A stretch of DNA of 64,000 nt from JAZKBN01 sp040388605 (GCA_040388605.1 JAZKBN010000018.1:1-64000), one strand, 5' to 3'. Positions 52,951-62,202 are shown, numbered from the stretch's first letter. Notes: a model not told the origin generated them from the letters alone. Translations and numbers: made by a program.

Positions 52951-53481
52951 CTATGCCGTTATTTTTACCTCGGCAGTTTCGGGCATAACACCTGCGCCTT
53001 CCAAGGCTGCCGCATCAAATTTAAATGGCAGCAGGTTAGCAACTGAAGCAGAAATAAATACCTGCCCCCCGCGCCCCTGCAGCAGCAGCTTTATATCTTT
53101 ATGCTGCTTGTCTTCATACTCAAGCATGGCCTGCCTGCAGGCTCCGCATGGGCTGGCCGTAAGGTAATCAGGGGCATGCTCGGGCTTGGCAGCCACGGCT
53201 ATCATTTTTATTTCCTTACCGGGATGCGCAGAGCCGGTATAGAAAATGGCCGATCGTTCGGCGCAAATACCACTGGGGTAAGCCGCGTTTTCCTGGTTAC
53301 TGCCTATTATAATTGTACCGTCGGTGAGCATTACGGCTGCGCCAACCAAAAAGTGTGAATAAGGGGCATAAGCTTTTGCGCCGGCCTCGCGGGCCGCGGT
53401 AAGCAATGCCTGCATATCTTTATCGGCTTCGTGTGCTTCAAGTACCTCGAATTCGGTAATCAGCTCCAGTTTTCTTGCCAT
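52951..53481 (-). CDS. cdd: Cytidine deaminase
   Basis: It deaminates cytidine and deoxycytidine in pyrimidine salvage. 176 residues, somewhat longer than the short homotetrameric type, as usual in Bacteroidota. The zinc-site motifs are CAERSA (with the catalytic Glu) and PCGACRQ; the substrate-binding N-terminal block is YAPYSHFLVGAAV. A G/C stem followed by T7 on the minus strand (52873-52900) may be its terminator. It is convergent with the helicase gene. Confidence 0.95.
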   Translation of the reverse strand: MARKLELITEFEVLEAHEADKDMQALLTAAREAGAKAYAPYSHFLVGAAVMLTDGTIIIGSNQENAAYPSGICAERSAIFYTGSAHPGKEIKMIAVAAKPEHAPDYLTASPCGACRQAMLEYEDKQHKDIKLLLQGRGGQVFISASVANLLPFKFDAAALEGAGVMPETAEVKITA

Positions 53482-53807
53482 TATGTTCTGTGTTTTTCGT
53501 TAAAGCAGGTTGTGTATTAATTTCTCTTTCTAAAAAATCGGGCTATACATTTCAGCAAAAAGAATTAGCTTACAGAACAGTCTTTTTTTTCGTAAAAGGG
53601 GGACGAAGGTAACAAAACTTTTTTAATATGCAATAGCTGCATGGTTTTTATTTGTGCCCGTTTTATCAGTACAACACTTTTAAACAAATACAAAAAAGGA
53701 TTAATGCACTTTCAATCATTGAAAGCTCAATTAATCAGAAATAAAACCCTGCTGTTAAATTTATAAGGCCAAAAATCAACCCGGGAAACTGACTATAAGC
53801 GTTTCAG
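53482..53807. other. AT-rich intergenic region without a gene
   Basis: About 325 bp between cdd and the downstream end of the response-regulator/kinase gene. An 8-bp palindrome, CTTTCAAT (53709-53716) with ATTGAAAG (53718-53725), is the only structure seen. TACCTTCG on the minus strand near 53600 is a near-match to the -7 element and could drive cdd. Confidence 0.4.
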
Positions 53808-54980
53808 TTAAGCTTCGGGCACTGATACAGTAAACACCGCGCCCCTGCCGGGCTCACTTTCAACAAAAATATTTCCTTTAAGCCTGTCGGCCAGTTTTTT
53901 TGCAATAGCAAGGCCTAAACCTGTGCTGCTTTCCCCGCCTGTGGGCTTTGCGCTCAGCTTCCTGAATTTCCCAAAGAGCTGTTCCATATCGTCGGCTGTT
54001 AAGCCGGGGCCTTGGTCTGTTACACTAAAATGCAGCAGGCGCTGCGGACGCGTTTCAATTTCAGCTTTCAGAACAATATGGCCGCCCGAAGGTGAGTACT
54101 TTATTGCGTTAGAAACCAGGTTATCTAAAATCCGGCAAAGGGCATCCCTGTCAATTTTAAAAGGGAACAATGCCCCGTCAGGGAAATCGAATAAAAGTCG
54201 GAGTCCTTTTCTTTCGGCAAGGCTCCTGTAAGTGCTCATCATGTGCTCACCCAGCTTTCGCACATCAGTAAGCTCATGGTTAAGCTCAAGCAGGCCTTCT
54301 TCAATTGCATTAATATTGAGCAGGTTCTCAATCAGGTTCAGCATGCCGCGCCCGGTATGAATAATGCGCTCCATCTCGTAGCCGAATTTAGGAATATCGG
54401 CGGCAGCATCTGCCAGTTCCGGCGATTCAGCAATGCTGATGATGTTGGCAATAGGGTTTTTAAGATCATGGGCCACAATGCCCATCATGTCATTCTTTTC
54501 GCGGTTCAGCTTTTCAAGCTCACGGGCCTGTAAGCGCAGCCTGCGATTTAAATCGTTCAGGCGGTCGTTATTCTTTTTAAGGCAGAGGTGCACATTTACA
54601 CGTGCCAGCAATTCGGCTGCATTAAAGGGCTTGGCAATATAGTCTGCCGCACCGGCATTAAAACCGCGTACCACTTCTTCAGCTTCAACACGTGCCGTTA
54701 TAAAAATTACCGGTATCTCGGCCGTAGCCGGGTTGCTGCGAATGCGGGAAAGTACTTCATAACCATCCATTTCCGGCATCATCACATCAAGCAAAATCAG
54801 GCATGGGCGCGTGTGCTCAAGTATGCTTAATGCCTGCGCACCGCTACGGGCAGCCGCTACTTCGTAACCCTTTTCATGCAGAATGGTTCCCAATACCTGC
54901 AAATTCCTGGGGGTATCATCAACCACCAAAATAAGATCCGGTTCAACTTCCGGATTTACGGGAAAAAGAGTACCGGGCAT
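53808..54980 (-). CDS. Response regulator-histidine kinase hybrid (REC-HisKA-HATPase)
   Basis: A 390-residue cytoplasmic protein with the receiver domain first (acidic pocket VVDDT, phospho-acceptor D65 in LLDVMMPEMDG, K117 in AKPF). A coiled-coil linker follows (about 130-165), then HisKA with H171 in VAHDLKNP and the ATPase domain (N box NLVSNAIKYS, DQGPGL, STGLGLAI). This order, REC before the kinase, is typical of kinases that relay from a partner hybrid kinase. It has no membrane segments. It is monocistronic, between cdd and leuS. Confidence 0.93.
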   Translation of the reverse strand: MPGTLFPVNPEVEPDLILVVDDTPRNLQVLGTILHEKGYEVAAARSGAQALSILEHTRPCLILLDVMMPEMDGYEVLSRIRSNPATAEIPVIFITARVEAEEVVRGFNAGAADYIAKPFNAAELLARVNVHLCLKKNNDRLNDLNRRLRLQARELEKLNREKNDMMGIVAHDLKNPIANIISIAESPELADAAADIPKFGYEMERIIHTGRGMLNLIENLLNINAIEEGLLELNHELTDVRKLGEHMMSTYRSLAERKGLRLLFDFPDGALFPFKIDRDALCRILDNLVSNAIKYSPSGGHIVLKAEIETRPQRLLHFSVTDQGPGLTADDMEQLFGKFRKLSAKPTGGESSTGLGLAIAKKLADRLKGNIFVESEPGRGAVFTVSVPEA

Positions 54981-55061
54981 ATTATTAAGATTTTTAAGCG
55001 TGAAACTAAACAGGATTAATGCAGCCTGTTCTTGAATAATACAGGCTTAAGGAATAAAAAA

Positions 55062-55089
55062 GCGGGCATTGCTTTTCAACAATGCCCGC
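55062..55089 (-). terminator. leuS terminator
   Basis: GCGGGCATTG (55062-55071) pairs perfectly with CAATGCCCGC (55080-55089). On the minus strand the stem is followed by CTTTTTT. It is 8 bp from the leuS stop. Confidence 0.9.
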
Positions 55090-55097
55090 AGGCCCGG

Positions 55098-58016
55098 TTA
55101 CATAACCAGGTTAATAATTCGATTGGGCACCACCACAATTTTCTTAGGCGTCCTGCCTTCCAGGAACTTTTGCACAGCATCATTTGCCAAAGTCTCAGTT
55201 TCTATTTGCGCAGCCGTTGTGTTCAGCGGGAAAGTAAGCTTTACGCGCACCTTCCCGTTTATACTTACGGGGCATTCAAAGGTGTTATCCTTTACAAATT
55301 CCTCGTTCCAAACGGGCCATTGGGCAAATGCAATGCTGTCGGAATAGCCCAGTAAAGCCCAGATTTCCTCGGTCAAATGCGGTGCATAAGGCGATAGGAG
55401 TATGGTTAAGGGCTCAAGAACAGCGCGCTTGTTACAGCGCAGGCTTTGCAGCTCATTTACACATATCATGAATGTGGAAACAGCAGTATTCAGGCTCAGG
55501 CGCTCAATATCATCCTCAACTTTGCGAATGGCTTTATGCAAAACCCGCAGCTCATCTGCCGTAGGTTCTGCTTCCGACACTTTGAAATTATCTTTATCAT
55601 CGAAGAACAGGCGGCGGTATTTGCGCAGGAACTTCCAGGTGCCTTCAATGCCATGTGTGCTCCAGGGCTTGCTTTGCTCAAGCGGGCCGAGGAACATTTC
55701 GTAAACACGCAGGGTATCTGCTGAGTAATCAGCAATCACATCGTCGGGGTTAACAACGTTGTATTTGCTCTTGCTCATTTTCTCTACCTCCTGGCGGGTC
55801 AGGAATTTAGATGAAGGGTTTTCTTTCCCGGGGTCGGGGCTGAAAACGCCGTTCTTAATAAAGCCGCCTGCAGTTATAAAAACGGCATCGGCATACTCAG
55901 GGCGCCAAGCGACAAATGCTTCAAGATCAAGTTCGCCGTCTTTTACCATGGTAATATCGGCGCTTACATCTATGAGCGTAACATTATCTGAGTGCTCAAA
56001 TTCCGAGGCCGGTAAATCTGCGCTCAGGAACTGGAATTTGTTAACCTCCAAATTATCGATGTTCACCATTTTGCGCAGGCGCAAAGTGGTTTTTTCAGAC
56101 ACACCCTGGATCATGCCTTGGTTTACAAGACGTTTGAATGGTTCGCTGAAGTTGAGCAGGCCCATATCGTAAAGGAACATGGTCCAGAAACGGGCATATA
56201 GCAGGTGACCCGTGGCATGCTCAGAACCGCCAAGGTAAAGATCTACCTGGTTCCAGTATTTTGCTGCCTCTGCGCTGAAAGGTGCATCGGCATTCGCGGG
56301 GTCCATGTATCTCAGGAAATACCAAGAGCTGCCTGCCCAGCCGGGCATTGTATTGGTTTCAAGCGGGAAGTTGTCGGTTGTGCCACCGGCAACAGCCGTT
56401 TCTGTGTTATAGAACCAATCTAAGGCGCGGGCAAGCGGAGGCTCACCGGTTTCAGTTGGTTTATAGGCATCAATTTCCGGCAGAATTAAAGGCAGTTCTG
56501 AGTCGGGCAGGAGATGGGGTAAATTGTCTTTATAATAAATTGGTATAGGCTCACCCCAGTACCGTTGGCGGCTGAAAAGGGCATCTCGCAACCGATAAAT
56601 AATACGTCCTTTACCAAAACCCTCTGTTTCAATAATCGTTATTGCTGCATCAATGGCTTTTGGAACTGTTAAACCATTTAAATCTCCCGAATTAATCATC
56701 GTTCCTGCTTTGGGGTCAAAACCTTCAACACTTATGTCAGTATTCGATCCTTCAAGAACAGTAGTAATTCGCATTCCAAAATGTTTAGCGAAAGCATAAT
56801 CACGTATATCTGAACTGGGTACAGCCATAACCGCACCCGTTCCGTAGCCTGCCAAAACATAATCAGCAACCCAAATGGGAATACGATGTTTATCATCTAA
56901 GGGGTTGATGGCCCATGATCCAGTAAAGGCTCCGCTAATTCGCTTTACCTCACTCATTCTATCTCGCTCACTTCTATTTTTAACTGACTCTACGTAACTA
57001 GTAACTTCCTCAAGGTGATCTTCAGTAGTAAGATATTGTACAAGTCGATGCTCCGGAGCAATACATATGAATGTGACACCATATATTGTATCTGGTCTTG
57101 TTGTAAATACCTCTATAGCTACATTATTAACTTCAGTCAAAAATATTATTGAAGCACCTCTACTTTTACCTATCCAATTGCGCTGCATTTCCTTTACTGC
57201 ATCAGACCAATCAAGGGCATCTAGTCCTTCCAACAACCGATCTGCATAGGCTGTAATTCGTAAGCACCACTGATTCATTTGCTTCCTTTCTACAGGAAAT
57301 CCTCCACGTTCGCTTACACCGTCTTTAACTTCATCATTAGCTAAAACGGTTCCTAAACCAGGGCACCAGTTTACAGTCACATGAGCAAGAAATGCCAGTC
57401 TGTAATACATGAGTCGCCTCTGCTTTTCACTTTCACTGAGGCTATTCCAAAAGTCAGCTTTAAATTCTATAACATTTTCATCAAATACAGCGGGATTTAA
57501 ACCGGCTGTGCCGTTTTGCTCAAAAGCGGAAACAAGCTCGCTTATGGGGCGGGCTTTGTCAAGCGCTTTATCGTACCAATACTCAAAAAAGCGTTGGAAA
57601 ATCCATTGAGTCCAGCGGTAGTAATCAGGCTGTGAAGTTTTAAACTCCCGGCTCCAGTCGAAGCTGAAACCAAGTGCCTGCATTTGCTCCCGGTAACGCG
57701 CGGTATTATCTTCTGTTGTAACAGCGGGGTGCTGACCAGTCTGAATGGCGTATTGCTCTGCCGGCAGACCGAAGGCATCGAAGCCCATGGGGTGCAGCAC
57801 ATTAAAACCTTTCAGCCTTTTGAAACGAGCAACAATATCAGATGCTATATAACCCAGGGGGTGCCCCACGTGCAGGCCTGCGCCGGAAGGGTAAGGGAAC
57901 ATATCCAATACATAATACTTGGGCTTATCGCTGTGATTATCAACACGGAAAGTTTGTTCCTTCAGCCAGCGCTGCTGAATTTTTTTCTCGATTTCCCTGA
58001 AGGAATGATCGCTCAT
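55098..58016 (-). CDS. leuS: Leucyl-tRNA synthetase
   Basis: A class I synthetase that charges tRNA-Leu. From the ATG at 58016 (MSDHSFREIEKKIQ) it has 972 residues. The frame continuing to 58091 passes through the promoter and is rejected. The HIGH-type motif is in YPSGAGLHVGHPLGY, the CP1 editing domain lies about 225-420 (TTRPDTIYGVTF, GYGTGAVMAVP), and the KMSKS loop is EKMSKSKYN. The segment coding roughly residues 175-490 (about 57490-56540) has lower GC and different codon choice from both ends, suggesting a mosaic gene. The protein itself appears intact, with a 10-bp-stem terminator downstream. Confidence 0.96.
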   Translation of the reverse strand: MSDHSFREIEKKIQQRWLKEQTFRVDNHSDKPKYYVLDMFPYPSGAGLHVGHPLGYIASDIVARFKRLKGFNVLHPMGFDAFGLPAEQYAIQTGQHPAVTTEDNTARYREQMQALGFSFDWSREFKTSQPDYYRWTQWIFQRFFEYWYDKALDKARPISELVSAFEQNGTAGLNPAVFDENVIEFKADFWNSLSESEKQRRLMYYRLAFLAHVTVNWCPGLGTVLANDEVKDGVSERGGFPVERKQMNQWCLRITAYADRLLEGLDALDWSDAVKEMQRNWIGKSRGASIIFLTEVNNVAIEVFTTRPDTIYGVTFICIAPEHRLVQYLTTEDHLEEVTSYVESVKNRSERDRMSEVKRISGAFTGSWAINPLDDKHRIPIWVADYVLAGYGTGAVMAVPSSDIRDYAFAKHFGMRITTVLEGSNTDISVEGFDPKAGTMINSGDLNGLTVPKAIDAAITIIETEGFGKGRIIYRLRDALFSRQRYWGEPIPIYYKDNLPHLLPDSELPLILPEIDAYKPTETGEPPLARALDWFYNTETAVAGGTTDNFPLETNTMPGWAGSSWYFLRYMDPANADAPFSAEAAKYWNQVDLYLGGSEHATGHLLYARFWTMFLYDMGLLNFSEPFKRLVNQGMIQGVSEKTTLRLRKMVNIDNLEVNKFQFLSADLPASEFEHSDNVTLIDVSADITMVKDGELDLEAFVAWRPEYADAVFITAGGFIKNGVFSPDPGKENPSSKFLTRQEVEKMSKSKYNVVNPDDVIADYSADTLRVYEMFLGPLEQSKPWSTHGIEGTWKFLRKYRRLFFDDKDNFKVSEAEPTADELRVLHKAIRKVEDDIERLSLNTAVSTFMICVNELQSLRCNKRAVLEPLTILLSPYAPHLTEEIWALLGYSDSIAFAQWPVWNEEFVKDNTFECPVSINGKVRVKLTFPLNTTAAQIETETLANDAVQKFLEGRTPKKIVVVPNRIINLVM

Positions 58017-58078
58017 TGTATTTGGCTTGTTCGGTTTAAAAACATACGGCATTTTAGCTGCCGCCGGGTAATAACCCG

Positions 58079-58086
58079 CAAATATA
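58079..58086 (-). promoter_or_regulatory. -7 promoter element (TATATTTG) for leuS
   Basis: On the minus strand TATATTTG (58086-58079) fits the consensus and lies 62 bp upstream of the leuS ATG, giving a leader of roughly 55 nt. Several TTTG repeats (CTTTGCTTTGCTTTG) precede it, but none at exactly 19 nt. Confidence 0.55.
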
Positions 58087-58210
58087 GACAAAGCAAAGCA
58101 AAGAGGAATGGTATAAGAATCAAGTAATTAAAAATCAATACATTACAATTTTATATACTCTATAAAATGCACACATTTCTTTTTTCATGCTGATATGCCG
58201 TTGCAAACCT

Positions 58211-58218
58211 TAAATTTG
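58211..58218 (+). promoter_or_regulatory. -7 promoter element (TAAATTTG) for hldD
   Basis: TAAATTTG fits TAnnTTTG and lies 58 bp upstream of the hldD ATG. No TTTG -33 box at the expected spacing. Confidence 0.55.
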
Positions 58219-58276
58219 CGCTGCAATACAGCCCGGTATTCTGCCGGGTAAGTGCATTTACCATATTATCACCTGT

Positions 58277-59242
58277 ATGATAGTTGTAACCGGGGCCGCA
58301 GGCTTCATAGCATCCTGCCTTTGCGCCAGGCTGAATGCCGAAGGCTTTACTTCCGTAATTGCCGTTGATGATTTCAGCCATTCGAGCAAAGAAGCCAACC
58401 TTATTGGTAAAAACATAGCTGAAAAGGTTGACAGAACCCAATTCTTCAGTTGGCTTGAAAAGAATTTTGAGCATGTGGAATTCATTTTCCACCTTGGCGC
58501 ACGCACAGATACCACAGAGTTCAACAAGGAAATATTCGACGAGCTGAACGTAGCCTATTCACAAAAAATCTGGAAAGCCTGCATTGAGTACCAAATACCC
58601 TTGGTGTATGCCAGCAGCGCAGCCACCTACGGCCTGGGTGAACATGGCTATAAAGATGACGAAAGCCTCATTCCCCAATTAAAACCCCTGAACCCTTACG
58701 GCGACTCTAAAAACGAGTTCGATATATGGGCGCTAAAGCAGGAACGCAAGCCTTTCTTCTGGGCAGGCCTTAAGTTCTTCAACGTTTACGGACCCAATGA
58801 ATACCACAAAGGCCGCATGGCATCTGTTGTATTCCATGCTTTTAACCAGATAAAGGATACAGGGGCCATGAAGCTTTTCCGCTCCCATAACCCTGATTTT
58901 GAAGACGGCGGACAGATGCGCGATTTCGTGTATGTGAAAGACGTTTGCGAAGTCTGTATTTTCCTGATGCACCATCGTAAAAACAGCGGCATCTATAACC
59001 TCGGCAGCGGCACCGCCCGACCTTTCAGGGCCCTTGCTGAGCAAACTTTCAAATCGCTCAATAAACCTGCCGATATATCTTTCATAGATACCCCGGCCGA
59101 TATTCGTGATAAGTACCAGTACTTTACAGAAGCCGATATGAGCAAGCTGATAAGCATTGGCTATACCCAGCCATTCCATACACTGGAAGAAGGGATTGAT
59201 GACTATGTTACCAATTCCCTGAATACGGGGAGGTATTATTAA
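58277..59242 (+). CDS. hldD: ADP-L-glycero-D-manno-heptose 6-epimerase
   Basis: It converts ADP-D-glycero- to ADP-L-glycero-manno-heptose, the precursor of the lipopolysaccharide inner core. A 321-residue extended SDR enzyme with NADP-binding MIVVTGAAGFIAS, the family block LGARTDTTE, catalytic Ser/Tyr/Lys in YASSAATYG and YGDSK, FFNVYGPNEYHKGRMASV, and the C-terminal R-D-K-Y-Q-Y-F-T-EADM. Other heptose genes are not adjacent. Divergent from leuS; its 3' end meets a shared terminator. Confidence 0.95.
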   Translation: MIVVTGAAGFIASCLCARLNAEGFTSVIAVDDFSHSSKEANLIGKNIAEKVDRTQFFSWLEKNFEHVEFIFHLGARTDTTEFNKEIFDELNVAYSQKIWKACIEYQIPLVYASSAATYGLGEHGYKDDESLIPQLKPLNPYGDSKNEFDIWALKQERKPFFWAGLKFFNVYGPNEYHKGRMASVVFHAFNQIKDTGAMKLFRSHNPDFEDGGQMRDFVYVKDVCEVCIFLMHHRKNSGIYNLGSGTARPFRALAEQTFKSLNKPADISFIDTPADIRDKYQYFTEADMSKLISIGYTQPFHTLEEGIDDYVTNSLNTGRYY

Positions 59243-59256
59243 TGAGCACAAGGCTT

Positions 59257-59301
59257 ATAAACCAACAAAGCCGCTGCGGTGCAGCGGCTTTGTTGGTTTA
59301 T
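59257..59301. terminator. Bidirectional terminator, perfect 21-bp stem
   Basis: Arms 59257-59277 and 59281-59301 are exact complements with a GGT loop; the stem ends are A/T-rich on both sides. It separates hldD (+) from the DUF3825 gene (-). The stop codon of the latter (59298-59300) lies inside the right arm. Confidence 0.92.
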
Positions 59302-60091
59302 GGCCTTAGCCAGTTACTTTGAGGCTTAACAATTAGCCTAGCATTATTGTATGCCATTTTCAATGTTAAACAGGTTCTGGCTGTGTATGTCTTATCGTTC
59401 AGCTTATGAACCACCAATGCTAAATCTGCATTTGGTGACCCGGGAGTAAGGCATAATGGCAGCAAAAGCTGTATTTTATTATCATAGAATTGCGGCACTG
59501 CAATTTTATAATTGGTCCGCATTTTCTTTTTCACCTCATCAATAGACCCGGTAAGTTGCCGTCTCAAATCTGCATTATCCGTTTTTTGAAGATGCGGCGG
59601 AAACCTTCCGATGTTATCCTCGATTATATGATCAATATCAGGTATAAGCTTGCACTTCGGATTAAAAATCAATAAATCAGGCTTTTCAAAGAAATCAGCC
59701 ATTTCAGGCAGGTTATCTGAAAAGAACTTCAGCAACATATTGTCGCTCTCCTTAACAAAGGATTTAAAGAAATATGGTGAAGATGGTCCCGGTTTTGAAG
59801 ATTTATACTCTTCAAAAAAAGCATAAATCTCTTCAAGATTTCGGGTAACCAAACCTGTATTAAAACAGGCAAATTTATTATCGGCAGTGAATGCTACCTT
59901 TTTTCCTGGCTTAACTTTCTAAATGTGAAATCTAAGTAGTTCTTTAGAATTGAATATGATTTAGCACCTGAATCATGAAAATCCCAGTCCTCCTTATCTG
60001 CAAGCTCTTCGGCCAAAAAACGTATGCTATCCAAATAGCTTGGAAAATATGCAAAATCAAACAAGGGATTCGTGTAAGTTCCTTTTGCCAT
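59298..60091 (-). pseudogene. DUF3825 gene split by a one-base frameshift
   Basis: Two consecutive minus-strand frames together make one DUF3825 protein of about 264 residues. The first (60091-59894) gives the N-terminus (FDFAYFPSYLDSIRFLAEEL, ILKNYLDFTFRKL). The second (open upstream of 59852) gives FNTGLVTRNLEEIYA, DHIIEDNIGRFP, RTNYKIAVPQFYDNKIQLL and MAYNNARLIVKPQSNWL. The switch occurs at GAAAAAAGGTAG: with one more A in the run the frame continues as EKKVAFTADNKFACFNTGL with no stop. So either one A is lost (mutation or sequencing error) or the ribosome slips by -1. DUF3825 has no established function; related domains occur with RNA-binding OST-HTH domains. Confidence 0.85.
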
Positions 60092-60130
60092 TTATCGTGC
60101 AGGCTTTGTGTCTTAACTATGTATAAAATA

Positions 60131-60157
60131 AAAACCGCCACAAATCGGGGCGGTTTT
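60131..60157 (-). terminator. Terminator downstream of proline dehydrogenase
   Basis: AAAACCGCC (60131-60139) pairs with GGCGGTTTT (60149-60157). On the minus strand it is followed by TTTTTATTTTAT. It lies about 130 bp after the proline dehydrogenase stop and just upstream of the DUF3825 gene. Confidence 0.8.
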
Positions 60158-60288
60158 CTATATGTTCTTTTACGTTTATGTTCTTTTCTGCGGATAAACC
60201 CGCAGCCGTCTATATGTATATAAATACAATACAAATATAGCACCTGTTTAAGGAAAAACAAAGAGTTTCTGAATAAATAAGGAGCAAT

Positions 60289-61488
60289 TCAGGCCCTTGC
60301 TTTCTTCCTTCGCCACCTCTCCTTAGCAATCAGCTGAAACTCACGGCTGCTCTGTCCTGCAACGCTGGTATTCTCATTAGCCCTGCGAATGAGGTAAGGC
60401 ATAACCAGCGCAACCGGACCATAAGGCAGGTATTTGGCCACATTAAAGCCCGCTTTGGCGAGGTTAAAGCTTATATTGTCGCTCATGCCATAGAGCTGGC
60501 TGAAATAGATACGCTTATCGTTCGGCGCAATTTTACGCCTCTCCATTTCATTGACTAATAGCATACAGCTGGCCTCGTTATGGGTGCCGGCACATAACGA
60601 TATGCGGTCAATATTATCAAGGCAAAAAAGTAATGCTGCGTCATAATCCCGGTCCGATGCAGGTTTGTCGGGCTGTATAGGGTCTGCATAGCCGAGTCGG
60701 GCGGCACGTGCACGTTCTTTTTCCATATATGCCCCCCGTACCGGCTTGGCCCCGAAATAATATCCGCCGGCTTTTGCCTGCGCTGCTGCTGTTTTCAGAT
60801 TTTGCAGGCTTTCTGTTCGGTACATCTGGAAAGTATTATACACTATGCAGCGGTCCTGGTTAAAAAGCTGCATCATACGGTAACACAGGTTATCTATTAC
60901 ATCCTGGATCCAGGTTTCCTCGCCGTCTATAAGAATACGAATGCCCAGTTCTTCGGCACGGCCACAAATGCGTTCAACCCTTGCCTCGGCCCTTGCGAAC
61001 TCTGTTCTTTCATCGGCGCTGAGCGATGCCCCGCTTTGCATTTTTTCAAGCAATGCAAACCGAGCCAGCCCGCTAAGCTTAAAAACCCCGAAAGGTATAT
61101 ACTCAGATTTTGCAGCCCGCTCTATTGTAGCCAATGTTTCAGCGGCAATGGCATCAAATGCGGCCTCCGTTTTCTCGCCTTCGGCGCTGAAATCGAGAAT
61201 GGTACCTACGCCGCGACTGCCGATATTGTTTACCGCTTTTTCGCATTCCTCAATGGTTTCGCCACCGCAAAACTGTTCGAAAACAGTGCTTTTTATAATG
61301 CCCTGCACCGGCAGGTGCATCTTAAGCGCCCAATTTAATACAGCGCTCCCGGGGCCTGTGAGCCAGGGCATATTCATGGCCCTGAAAAGCCAAAAGGCTT
61401 TTTCTACCTGCGCATCGGTTTTGGCGGCGAAAGCGGTGGCAGTATCGCTGAAATCAGGCTTGGGGAAGGGGTGCGGAATTGAAGGCAT
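60289..61488 (-). CDS. Proline dehydrogenase
   Basis: A flavin enzyme that oxidises proline to pyrroline-5-carboxylate, passing electrons to quinone. The 399-residue stand-alone PRODH barrel has the conserved VRGAYMEKER block, D-x-E in LIDGEETW, QMYR, and the C-terminal YLPYGPVALVMPYLIRRANEN with the substrate Arg pair RRxxEN. The N-terminal helices match the Bacteroidota/eukaryotic-like form rather than the PutA fusion. The P5C dehydrogenase gene is not nearby. Confidence 0.93.
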   Translation of the reverse strand: MPSIPHPFPKPDFSDTATAFAAKTDAQVEKAFWLFRAMNMPWLTGPGSAVLNWALKMHLPVQGIIKSTVFEQFCGGETIEECEKAVNNIGSRGVGTILDFSAEGEKTEAAFDAIAAETLATIERAAKSEYIPFGVFKLSGLARFALLEKMQSGASLSADERTEFARAEARVERICGRAEELGIRILIDGEETWIQDVIDNLCYRMMQLFNQDRCIVYNTFQMYRTESLQNLKTAAAQAKAGGYYFGAKPVRGAYMEKERARAARLGYADPIQPDKPASDRDYDAALLFCLDNIDRISLCAGTHNEASCMLLVNEMERRKIAPNDKRIYFSQLYGMSDNISFNLAKAGFNVAKYLPYGPVALVMPYLIRRANENTSVAGQSSREFQLIAKERWRRKKARA

Positions 61489-61580
61489 ACTTTAGCGCTG
61501 AACTGTATTAAAAGGCTGCTGCAAGATAAGGGGATTTAGCGTTTTTGCATCGGCAATAGCGGTAATCCCGGTGGTAAAGC

Positions 61581-61617
61581 ATAAAAAAGGCCGGAACCCT
61601 TTATCGGTCCCGACCTT
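61581..61617 (-). terminator. Terminator of the 161-residue membrane/secreted protein gene
   Basis: A 12-bp stem (61587-61598 with 61606-61617) with two G-U pairs when read on the minus strand, followed by T6. Confidence 0.85.
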
Positions 61618-61655
61618 CGGAATACACGCTACGCGCTTATTTGCGTTCTTATGGC

Positions 61656-62141
61656 TTATACTACCCACGTGACACCAAGAACAACCTTGGCCACATCGTT
61701 CTGCAGGGTAATTGTTCTTGGCGGAATACCTTTTCTAAGGTAATGGGCCGGAACAAATTCAAGCGTCTCTATAAGCCGTGGTGAAGCATCTTTTTCAATG
61801 CTGAGTAAATGCAGGCTGTGCTGACCTGTAAGATCGCTGATGCAGTTATTGCTTGAAAATCCCCATCCGTTTGGCAATTGCTCAGGGTTGGCAACTTTTA
61901 TGCTCTGATCAGGGTTGGTAAGCAGGGAGTGCGATGTGTTGGAGAGGCTCACATAAAGGTTATACTCCTTTTCCGAAAATGTGCTGAAAGGCAAAGCCTG
62001 CACCTGTACCGAGTTAATGACCAGGCTTTCGCCCTGTTTTTCACCTGCGCCATCTTCAGAAATATAACCAAGACCACGGCTGATAGCGAAGCCCGCGAGT
62101 ACCAGCCAAATAAGCGTTCGAAAATGCATTTTAGTTTTCAT
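61656..62141 (-). CDS. Exported protein of unknown function
   Basis: 161 residues from the ATG at 62141 (MKTKMHFRTLIWLVL); an ATG at 62129 is also possible, and the longer frame to 62189 is unlikely. A single N-terminal hydrophobic segment acts as an uncleaved anchor or signal peptide. The rest is beta-rich (INSVQVQALPFSTFSEKEYNLYVSLSN, ITLQNDVAKVVLGVTWVV) with a short Cys-containing loop (NNCISDLTG). Not recognised. It is 61 bp downstream of the ABC exporter on the same strand and may be co-transcribed with it. Confidence 0.65.
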   Translation of the reverse strand: MKTKMHFRTLIWLVLAGFAISRGLGYISEDGAGEKQGESLVINSVQVQALPFSTFSEKEYNLYVSLSNTSHSLLTNPDQSIKVANPEQLPNGWGFSSNNCISDLTGQHSLHLLSIEKDASPRLIETLEFVPAHYLRKGIPPRTITLQNDVAKVVLGVTWVV

Positions 62142-62202
62142 AGGAATTTGGACATTGGTATAATGTAATATCCCATTCCCCGAAAACAATGCCGAAATTC
62201 GT

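Noticed and set aside
49357..53481. Possible defence island (helicase-nuclease next to a deaminase)
   Set aside because: The helicase has the standard AddA/RecB layout and the deaminase is an ordinary Cdd. They are convergent, not an operon, and no other defence genes are near.
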